Of a DNA stretch of 39,190 bases, positions 33,174 to 39,190 are shown one piece after another (the stretch's first letter is position 1; each line of letters begins with the position of its first letter). The notes below the pieces were generated by a model. The model made no database searches. It had not been told where the DNA came from and saw only the letters and a list, made by a program, of their open reading frames with translations. Both the position numbers and the translations under genes were made by a program. This DNA comes from Candidatus Competibacteraceae bacterium (GTDB lineage: Bacteria; Pseudomonadota; Gammaproteobacteria; Competibacterales; Competibacteraceae). Location: NCBI GenBank assembly GCA_003989065.1, contig RXIW01000029.1, positions 1 through 39,190 of the forward strand, read 5' to 3'.

Positions 33174-34706
33174 ATGCACGACATTATCAATCAATTAGAA
33201 CAAAAACGCGCAGCCGCCCGCCTCGGCGGTGGGCAGCGCCGCATCGACGCACAACACAAGCGGGGCAAGCTCAGCGCCCGCGAGCGTATCGAGGTGCTGC
33301 TCGATCCCGACAGTTTCGAAGAGTGGGACATGTTCGTCGAGCATCGCTGTACCGATTTCGGTATGGCCGATACCTCGATTCCGGGCGATGGCGTGGTGAC
33401 CGGCTACGGCACCATCAACGGCCGGCTGGTGTTCATCTTCAGCCAGGATTTCACCGTGTTCGGCGGCTCGCTGTCCGAATCGCACGCCGAGAAGATGTGC
33501 AAGATCATGGATCACGCCATCAAGGTCGGTGCGCCGGTGATCGGCCTCAACGACTCCGGCGGCGCGCGCATCCAGGAAGGCGTGGCCTCGCTGGCCGGTT
33601 ATGCCAACGTATTCCAGCGCAATGTAATGGCGTCGGGGGTCATCCCGCAGATTTCCGTCATCATGGGGCCCTGCGCCGGTGGCGCGGTGTACTCGCCGGC
33701 GATGACCGACTTCATCTTCATGGTCAAGGACAGCTCCTACATGTTCGTGACCGGTCCCGATGTGGTCAAGACCGTCACCCATGAGGAGGTGACCGCCGAA
33801 GAACTGGGCGGCGCCATCACCCATTCGACCAAGTCCGGCGTGTGCGACCGGGCCTTCGAGAACGACATCGAAGCCCTGCTGATGCTGCGGCGCTTCATCA
33901 ATTACCTGCCGCCGAACAACAAGGAAAAGCCCCCGTTCCGGCCTACGCCCGACCCGGCCGATCGTCAGGATTATTCTCTGGACACCCTGGTCCCCGATAA
34001 TCCCAACAAGCCCTACGACATGAAGGAGCTGATCCTGAAGGTCGTGGACGATGTGGACTTCTTCGAGATCCAGCCCGAGAACGCCAAGAACATCCTCACC
34101 GGCTTTGCCCGCATGGATGGCTGGCCGGTCGGCATCGTCGCCAATCAGCCGATGGTGCTGGCGGGCTGCCTGGACATCAAGTCCTCGATCAAGGCAGCGC
34201 GCTTCGTGCGGTTCTGCGACGCCTTCAACATCCCGATCCTCACCTTCGTCGATGTGCCCGGATTCATGCCCGGCACCGCCCAGGAATACGGCGGCATCAT
34301 CAAGCACGGCGCCAAACTGCTGTACGCCTATGCCGAATGCACCGTGCCCAAGGTCACGATCATCACCCGCAAGGCTTACGGCGGCGCTTATGACGTGATG
34401 AGCTCCAAGCATCTGCGCGGCGACGTCAACTTCGCCTGGCCGACCGCCGAAATCGCGGTGATGGGGCCGAAGGGTGCGGTGGAGATCATCTTCCGCCAGG
34501 ACATCGGCGACACCGCCAAGATCGCCGAGCGCACCGAGGAATATCGCACCAAATTCGCCAACCCGTTCATCGCCGGTCGGCGCGGTTTCATCGACGACGT
34601 GATCATGCCGCATGGCACCCGCAAGCGCATTTGCCGCTCCTTGGCCATGTTGCGGGACAAGGAACTCGAGAATCCGTGGCGCAAGCACGGCAACATTCCG
34701 CTGTAA
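33174..34706 (+). CDS. pccB: Acyl-CoA carboxylase beta subunit (propionyl-CoA carboxylase)
   Basis: 510 residues, the usual length of PccB. The carboxyltransferase fold shows the acyl-CoA-binding loop with [36 protein letters not shown], the biotin-side [15 protein letters not shown] and [12 protein letters not shown]. The start has AAGGAGAG about nine bases upstream. The pccA start is 12 bases past its stop, so the two form an operon. The complex carboxylates propionyl-CoA to methylmalonyl-CoA, used when odd-chain fatty acids, branched amino acids or stored PHA are broken down, or in reverse for propionate formation. No epimerase or mutase gene is here. Acetyl- or methylcrotonyl-CoA as substrate is less likely but cannot be excluded. 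Confidence 0.92.
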   Translation: MHDIINQLEQKRAAARLGGGQRRIDAQHKRGKLSARERIEVLLDPDSFEEWDMFVEHRCTDFGMADTSIPGDGVVTGYGTINGRLVFIFSQDFTVFGGSLSESHAEKMCKIMDHAIKVGAPVIGLNDSGGARIQEGVASLAGYANVFQRNVMASGVIPQISVIMGPCAGGAVYSPAMTDFIFMVKDSSYMFVTGPDVVKTVTHEEVTAEELGGAITHSTKSGVCDRAFENDIEALLMLRRFINYLPPNNKEKPPFRPTPDPADRQDYSLDTLVPDNPNKPYDMKELILKVVDDVDFFEIQPENAKNILTGFARMDGWPVGIVANQPMVLAGCLDIKSSIKAARFVRFCDAFNIPILTFVDVPGFMPGTAQEYGGIIKHGAKLLYAYAECTVPKVTIITRKAYGGAYDVMSSKHLRGDVNFAWPTAEIAVMGPKGAVEIIFRQDIGDTAKIAERTEEYRTKFANPFIAGRRGFIDDVIMPHGTRKRICRSLAMLRDKELENPWRKHGNIPL

Positions 34707-34718
34707 GGGGTGGGACGC

Positions 34719-36704
34719 ATGTTCAAGAAAATTCTCATTGCCAATCGCGGTGAAATCGCCTGCCGCGTGATCAAGACCGCCCGCAAGATGGGCATCAAGA
34801 CCGTCGCCGTCTATTCGGAGGCCGACAAGGACGCGCTGCACGTCGAAATGGCCGACGAGGCCGTGTTCATCGGCCCACCGCCCAGCACCCAGAGCTATCT
34901 GCTCATCGACCGCATCGTGCAAGCCTGCAAGGACACCGGTGCGGAAGCCGTGCATCCAGGATATGGTTTCCTGTCCGAACGGCCAGCGTTCTGCGAAGCC
35001 CTGGAGAAGGAAGGGATCGTGTTCATCGGCCCGAAGGTAAAAGCCATCGAAGCCATGGGCGACAAGATCACCTCCAAGAAGCTGGCCAAGGAAGCCGGCG
35101 TCAGCACCGTGCCGGGCTACACCGAGATCATCAAGAATCCCCAGGAGGCGGTGGAGATCGCCGCCAGCATCGGCTATCCGGTGATGATCAAGGCCTCGGC
35201 CGGCGGTGGCGGCAAAGGCATGCGTATCGCCTGGAACGACGCCGAATGCACCGACGGCTTCGAACGCGCCACCAACGAGGCCCGCTCCTCCTTCGGTGAC
35301 GATCGCGTGTTCATCGAAAAGTACATCGTCGAGCCGCGTCACATCGAAATTCAGGTGCTCGGCGACAGCCACGGCAATATCGTCTATCTGGGCGAACGCG
35401 AATGCTCCCTGCAACGCCGCAACCAGAAGGTGATCGAGGAAGCGCCGTCTCCCTTCCTGGATGAGGCGACGCGCAAGGCCATGGGCGAGCAGGCGGTGAT
35501 GCTGGCGCGGGCGGTGGATTATCAGTCCGCTGGCACGGTCGAGTTCATCGTCGACGCCAAGCGCAACTTCTACTTCCTGGAGATGAACACCCGTTTGCAG
35601 GTGGAGCATCCGGTCACCGAATACATCACCGGGCTGGACCTGGTGGAGCAGATGCTGCGGGTGGCCGCCGGCGAGCCGCTGTCCTTCACCCAGGACGACG
35701 TCAAGCTCAAGGGTTGGGCCATCGAAGCGCGGGTGTACGCGGAAGATCCGTTCCGCAACTTCCTGCCGTCGATCGGCCGGCTGGTCAAGTACATGCCGCC
35801 CCAGGAAAACGAGGTGGTGCGAGTCGATACCGGCGTCTACGAAGGCGGCGAAGTGTCGATGTACTATGACCCGATGATCGCCAAGCTGATCACCTACGGC
35901 GCCACCCGCGACCGCGCGATCGCCCATATGCGGGACGCGCTCAACGAGTTCTTCATTCGCGGCGTCCAGCACAACATCAGCTTCCTGGCAGCCTTGATGG
36001 TGCACACCCGGTTCATGACCGGGCGGATCAGCACCAACATGATCGCCGAGGAATATCCGCACGGCTTCTCCGCGACCGACGTGCCGCACGACGACCCGGC
36101 GCTGTTGATCTCGGTGGCGGCCTTCCTCTACCGGCGCTACATGGATCGCGCCGCCCAGATCAGCGGCCAGCTGCTGGGGCACGAGCGCAAGGTCGGCAGT
36201 CACTGCGTCGTGGTGATGGGTGGCCAGCAGCATCCGGTGCAGATCGATCCGGCCGAGGGCGGTTATGACGCGGTGTACATGGGCGAGACCTACCAGATAC
36301 GCAGCGATTGGCAGTTCGGCTATCCCCTGTTCAAGGGCACCTTGAACGGCACCGAAATCTGCATTCAGGTCGAGCGCCGCGGCATGGTCTATCGCCTGTT
36401 CCATTGGGGCTCGCAGGCTGACGTGGTGGTCCTCTCGCCCCGGGTCGCCAAGTTCCAGACCCTGATGCCCGAGAAAGCGCCGCCGGATCTCTCCAAGTTC
36501 CTGCTGTCGCCTATGCCGGGCCTGCTCACCAAGGTCGCAGTGCAGGCGGGACAAGAGGTCAAGGCTGGCGAAGAACTGGCGGTGATCGAGGCCATGAAGA
36601 TGGAAAACGTGCTGCGCGCCGATCACGACTCCAAGGTCGCCAAGGTCATGGCGGGGCCGGGCGACAGCCTGGCGGTGGATCAGGCCATCCTTGAGTTCGA
36701 ATAA
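34719..36704 (+). CDS. pccA: Acyl-CoA carboxylase alpha subunit (biotin carboxylase + BCCP)
   Basis: 661 residues from the ATG at 34719, preceded by AAGGGGTGGGA; a GTG three codons upstream is part of that site. The biotin carboxylase domain (about 1-450) begins MFKKILIANRGEIACRVI, with the ATP-grasp KASAGGGGKGMRIAW, the LGERECSLQRRNQKVIEEAPSP region and EMNTRLQVEHPVTE. A linker domain (about 480-590), typical of PccA, joins it to the biotinyl domain. Biotin is attached to K627 in EAMKMEN, 35 residues from the C-terminus. The enzyme carboxylates its own biotin, and PccB transfers the carboxyl group. It is the last gene of the operon, closed by the terminator at 36754. Confidence 0.93.
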   Translation: MFKKILIANRGEIACRVIKTARKMGIKTVAVYSEADKDALHVEMADEAVFIGPPPSTQSYLLIDRIVQACKDTGAEAVHPGYGFLSERPAFCEALEKEGIVFIGPKVKAIEAMGDKITSKKLAKEAGVSTVPGYTEIIKNPQEAVEIAASIGYPVMIKASAGGGGKGMRIAWNDAECTDGFERATNEARSSFGDDRVFIEKYIVEPRHIEIQVLGDSHGNIVYLGERECSLQRRNQKVIEEAPSPFLDEATRKAMGEQAVMLARAVDYQSAGTVEFIVDAKRNFYFLEMNTRLQVEHPVTEYITGLDLVEQMLRVAAGEPLSFTQDDVKLKGWAIEARVYAEDPFRNFLPSIGRLVKYMPPQENEVVRVDTGVYEGGEVSMYYDPMIAKLITYGATRDRAIAHMRDALNEFFIRGVQHNISFLAALMVHTRFMTGRISTNMIAEEYPHGFSATDVPHDDPALLISVAAFLYRRYMDRAAQISGQLLGHERKVGSHCVVVMGGQQHPVQIDPAEGGYDAVYMGETYQIRSDWQFGYPLFKGTLNGTEICIQVERRGMVYRLFHWGSQADVVVLSPRVAKFQTLMPEKAPPDLSKFLLSPMPGLLTKVAVQAGQEVKAGEELAVIEAMKMENVLRADHDSKVAKVMAGPGDSLAVDQAILEFE

Positions 36705-36715
36705 ATCACAACGAA

Positions 36716-36734
36716 GGGGCGGCCACACCGCCCC
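36716..36734 (+). other. Small GC hairpin between the pccA stop and the terminator
   Basis: GGGGCGG and CCGCCCC form a seven-base stem with loop CCACA, 11 bases after the pccA stop. It has no U-run and may protect the mRNA end ahead of the terminator that follows. Confidence 0.5.
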
Positions 36735-36753
36735 GGATCCGCGTTTGCTTTCG

Positions 36754-36783
36754 ACCAGCCCCGCTGTTTCGGGCTGGTTTTTT
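36754..36783 (+). terminator. Rho-independent terminator of the pccBA operon
   Basis: ACCAGCCC (36754-36761) pairs with GGGCTGGT (36771-36778) around a nine-base loop, followed at once by a run of T (36778-36783). This is the clearest intrinsic terminator in the window and works only on the plus strand. Confidence 0.85.
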
Positions 36784-36821
36784 GTTGGCGGTGTTCCTTG
36801 GCTGGTCCGGCCTGGCTCGAC

Positions 36822-37292
36822 TCAGCCGCCCCCGCTCCATGATCCCCACAGCTTCTTGATCCAGGATTGCTTGGACAGCTCCGGCCTGATGCCTTGCTCC
36901 AGAAAATACGGGGAATAGCGTTTGTCCGCTTCCATGATGTGCTTGGTCAGCCAGACCTTGAGGAAGTGCGCCAACTCGTAACTGACGGACGCCTTGCCTT
37001 CCACCAGTTTTTTCTGCAACGCGTTCAACTGCTCGATCAATTTATCGTGCTCTTCCTTGTGCTGCTCGTACTCGGAATAGTGCAAGATTCGCATCAGACT
37101 CTCTTCGACGGCGAAATGGATCCGAGTATATTCGCCCAATTGATCGACGATCTGCCGGGTCACCTCCGTGCCATGCCGCTGCTGGATGGCTTCGTGAATC
37201 CGATTCAGCAAATCCACCAGCACCTTGTGCTGAGCGTCGATCTCCTCGATGCCAACGCTCAATTCGCCGGACCATTCGATAAATTTGCTCAT
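36822..37292 (-). CDS. Bacteriohemerythrin
   Basis: 156 residues from the ATG at 37292; a TTG two codons earlier is an alternative, with GAGGAAA upstream of both. The single domain has the seven di-iron ligands in order: H22, H59 and E63 (HFAVE), H78 and H82 (HKEEH), H118 and D123 (HIMEAD). It binds oxygen reversibly at a di-iron centre. Free-standing bacteriohemerythrins are thought to store or deliver oxygen to oxygenases or oxidases, or to sense it. No partner domain is fused, and a basic tail of about 25 residues follows the domain. It is transcribed divergently from the CHAP gene and towards the pccA terminator. Confidence 0.93.
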   Translation of the reverse strand: MSKFIEWSGELSVGIEEIDAQHKVLVDLLNRIHEAIQQRHGTEVTRQIVDQLGEYTRIHFAVEESLMRILHYSEYEQHKEEHDKLIEQLNALQKKLVEGKASVSYELAHFLKVWLTKHIMEADKRYSPYFLEQGIRPELSKQSWIKKLWGSWSGGG

Positions 37293-37370
37293 AGCCAACG
37301 TTTCCTCGTTTGTGAATATTATTTGAGATGGAAAGTCGGATTAACCACAAAAAAACCAAGGATCTGCTGG

Positions 37371-37376
37371 ATTATA
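37371..37376 (-). promoter_or_regulatory. Candidate -10 for the bacteriohemerythrin gene
   Basis: TATAAT on the minus strand, about 80 bases before the ATG at 37292. The -35 region 17 bases away is poor (CTTCAC), so the assignment is tentative. Confidence 0.3.
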
Positions 37377-37510
37377 ACGCTGCCAATCCCTGGGTGAAGG
37401 CGGATGCTTACCGAATAGCATGATCGAAAGTCCTCCTTCAAGCTGGAACGTTAGCGCGTTTGCCCGCCGACCCCAAGGAAAACATCACCGTATCCACCAG
37501 GAGAACTCGG

Positions 37511-38419
37511 ATGCCGCTGTCGAAACGCCGCCCCGCCTGGCATCGCACCCGCATGGGCCTGATAGCCGTCCTGATCCTCGGCCTGACCTTGCAGGCGGGA
37601 TTGATATCCAACCGCTCGGTTGCGGACAGTTCCACTTCGGGCGCCGTCTCGGCCCCGGAACCAGCCGCAGGGCCAAGCATCGAGCTGCCGCACACCGATG
37701 GTTCCGGGCTCCAACCCAAACCGTCGGCCTTTACCAAACTGGAGCGCGCGCAGTTCTTCGCCGCAGCCCAACTGGCCTGCGCGGGTCCCTGCGTCACTCC
37801 CTTCGGCGCGGTGCTAGGTGTGGCCGATGGGGCCGAGGGACGCTCCAATTGCGTCTCGACCTGCATCCGCCTGGAGTATTCCTACCTCGATCCAACATCG
37901 GGCATCGTCTCGGTTTATCCGGACGATCCCCAGCAGGAGCAACTGCAATACGTCGGCGTGACTTATCAGTGCGTGGAATACGCCCGCAAATGGTGGATGA
38001 AGAATCTGGGCTTCACCTTCGGCAGCATCGACAGCGCCTACGAAATCCTGTATCTCACCGAAGGCAAAAATCTGCGCACCCAGCAGGCCGTTCCGCTGGC
38101 CCGCTCGCTGAACGGCACGGCCCAACGCCCGCCCCGACGAGGGGATTTAGTGGTGTATGCCCCCGATCGAACCGAACCGGAATGGCGGCATGGCCATGTC
38201 GCCGTGGTGGTGGCGGTGGATCTGGCAAAAGGCAGCGTGGCGCTGGCGGAAGAAAATTACGACAATCGGCCTTGGCAAAATCCTCAGGCGTTTGCCCGCC
38301 AAATCCAGCTGTTCGAGATCGGTGGACGATACACGCTGCTGGATGTCCCCATGACCGCCCACCAGAACAGTAAGGGTGGACGCATCGCCGGCTGGCTGTA
38401 TCCTTGGGAAGCGCCATGA
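37511..38419 (+). CDS. CHAP-domain amidase/peptidase, membrane-anchored or secreted
   Basis: 302 residues from the ATG at 37511, with AGGAG seven bases upstream; a TTG at 37460 would add 17 residues. Residues 15-34 are a hydrophobic signal/anchor segment. A proline- and serine-rich linker (35-75) follows, and the CHAP domain occupies about 140-302. The catalytic cysteine is C154 in YQCVEYARKWW, with H229 in HGHV and E248 in AEENYDN. The sequence around it (GSIDSAYEI) resembles the amidase half of glutathionylspermidine synthetase more than phage lysins. It may cleave peptidoglycan cross-bridges or an amide-linked polyamine conjugate in the periplasm. Extra cysteines at 90, 94, 114 and 118 may form disulphides. 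Confidence 0.82.
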   Translation: MPLSKRRPAWHRTRMGLIAVLILGLTLQAGLISNRSVADSSTSGAVSAPEPAAGPSIELPHTDGSGLQPKPSAFTKLERAQFFAAAQLACAGPCVTPFGAVLGVADGAEGRSNCVSTCIRLEYSYLDPTSGIVSVYPDDPQQEQLQYVGVTYQCVEYARKWWMKNLGFTFGSIDSAYEILYLTEGKNLRTQQAVPLARSLNGTAQRPPRRGDLVVYAPDRTEPEWRHGHVAVVVAVDLAKGSVALAEENYDNRPWQNPQAFARQIQLFEIGGRYTLLDVPMTAHQNSKGGRIAGWLYPWEAP

Positions 38420-38455
38420 CCCCAGGTCAAAAGAGGCATCCGTTGTCCAGACGCG

Positions 38456-38489
38456 ACAAAGGCTTACCCATACCTGGATAAGCCTTTGT
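38456..38489. terminator. Hairpin between the CHAP gene and tRNA-Thr(TGT)
   Basis: ACAAAGGCTTA and TAAGCCTTTGT form a perfect eleven-base stem with a twelve-base loop, between two converging genes. It could end transcription from both sides. T-rich bases are inside and just after the stem (TTTGTT on the plus strand) rather than in a long tail. Confidence 0.55.
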
Positions 38490-38495
38490 TCCATT

Positions 38496-38571
38496 TGGAG
38501 CTGGCGAAGGGAATCGAACCCCCGACCCGCTGCTTACAAGGCAGCTGCTCTACCGACTGAGCTACGCCAGC
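38496..38571 (-). tRNA. tRNA-Thr (anticodon TGT)
   Basis: A 76-base cloverleaf with encoded CCA. The acceptor arm is GCTGGCG/CGCCAGC, the D-loop part is TAGCTCAG...GGTAGAGC, the anticodon arm GCTGC-CTTGTAA-GCAGC and the T-loop GGTTCGATTCC. It is the counterpart of Escherichia coli thrU but lies on the opposite strand to the following three tRNA genes. Confidence 0.93.
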
Positions 38572-38585
38572 GATGACGTGTTAAG

Positions 38586-38591
38586 ATTATA
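38586..38591 (-). promoter_or_regulatory. -10 element of the tRNA-Thr(TGT) gene
   Basis: A perfect TATAAT on the minus strand, 15 bases before the tRNA start at 38571. The -35 is unclear: TTGCGA occurs at 19 bases. The AT-rich surroundings fit a tRNA promoter. Confidence 0.45.
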
Positions 38592-38634
38592 ATCAAATTC
38601 CAGCTTCGATTCGCAAAAGTTTCGCTATGAGTGA

Positions 38635-38663
38635 TTGACAACCCCGTTTCTCGTCGTCAGAAT
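38635..38663 (+). promoter_or_regulatory. Promoter of the tRNA-Tyr-Gly-Thr-tuf operon
   Basis: A consensus -35 TTGACA (38635-38640) and -10 CAGAAT (38658-38663) are separated by 17 bases, with start expected near 38670, nine bases before tRNA-Tyr. A similar GTGATTGAC sequence reappears before tuf near 39051. Confidence 0.6.
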
Positions 38664-38678
38664 ATGCGACTCAATTTC

Positions 38679-38763
<85 letters not shown>

Positions 38764-38843
38764 TCTTGAGAGCAACACTGAACGGATTAGGGGCTGGGTA
38801 AGCGAGCGACAGGTTTCAAAAGGTCAGATCCTGGCGCGGCAAG

Positions 38844-38917
<74 letters not shown>

Positions 38918-38950
38918 CAAGCCCCGGCTGAATCCGCATAGAGATTTCAG

Positions 38951-39026
<76 letters not shown>

Positions 39027-39100
39027 TAAGATTTGCATGGTTCATGTGTGGTGATTGACTGGATTACGTGATCCGAATCCTTGGTCTTAAGCTTTTGTAG

Positions 39101-39190
<90 letters not shown>

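Noticed and set aside
33195-36728. Minus-strand open frame of 1177 codons across pccB and pccA
   Set aside because: Very long but exactly antisense to two conserved carboxylase genes. It is histidine-, glycine- and aspartate-rich, as expected from the reverse complement of high-GC codons, and it has no domain.

Overview
The window is high-GC, densely coded bacterial DNA, most likely from a gammaproteobacterium. The right edge carries tRNA-Tyr(GTA), tRNA-Gly(TCC) and tRNA-Thr(GGT) directly before an elongation factor Tu gene, the order of the Escherichia coli tyrU-glyT-thrT-tufB operon. Genes for polyhydroxyalkanoate granules, wax ester/triacylglycerol synthesis, propionyl-CoA carboxylation and an IPTL-CTERM sorted surface protein suggest a carbon-storing environmental lineage. 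A genus cannot be named from this evidence.

Layout. 250-3591: five-gene plus-strand operon of two small periplasmic PepSY proteins flanking a cytochrome b561, then an OmpR-type response regulator and its histidine kinase. 3602-7888 (minus): a 900-residue ExeA-like AAA ATPase fused to FHA domains, and a wax ester synthase/diacylglycerol acyltransferase. 7958-9751 (plus): a UbiB/ABC1-type atypical kinase. 9764-12292 (minus): a secreted serine protease with a duplicated C-terminal module, divergent from a secreted lipase resembling the Geobacillus family I.5 enzymes (12443-13675). 13806-16505: a small PHA-granule-associated protein, converging with a fadD-FFLEELY gene pair.

16705-24487 is a transport and signalling block: an isocitrate lyase/PEP mutase superfamily enzyme, two polar amino acid ABC permeases, a membrane GGDEF-EAL protein and an orphan TRAP-type binding protein, all on the minus strand, and an ABC-type amino acid binding protein on the plus strand. 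No ABC ATPase and no TRAP DctQ/DctM membrane subunits are present. 24898-27393 encodes a large repeat-rich surface protein ending in an IPTL-CTERM signal. 27494-32733 holds an Old Yellow Enzyme reductase, a SulP-STAS-cyclic-nucleotide-binding transporter and an RNB-domain ribonuclease. 33174-36704 is the pccB-pccA operon, closed by a clear rho-independent terminator. Then come bacteriohemerythrin, a CHAP-domain amidase and the tRNA/tuf region.

Recurring themes are reserve polymers and acyl-CoA supply (WS/DGAT, PHA protein, lipase, FadD, propionyl-CoA carboxylase), and extracytoplasmic sensing (PepSY/b561 with a two-component system; TRAP binding protein with a c-di-GMP enzyme). The most promising candidates for undescribed biology are the TRAP binding protein/GGDEF-EAL pair, the AAA-FHA fusion protein and the PepSY-b561-PepSY-two-component operon. 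All three are inferences from architecture and gene order.
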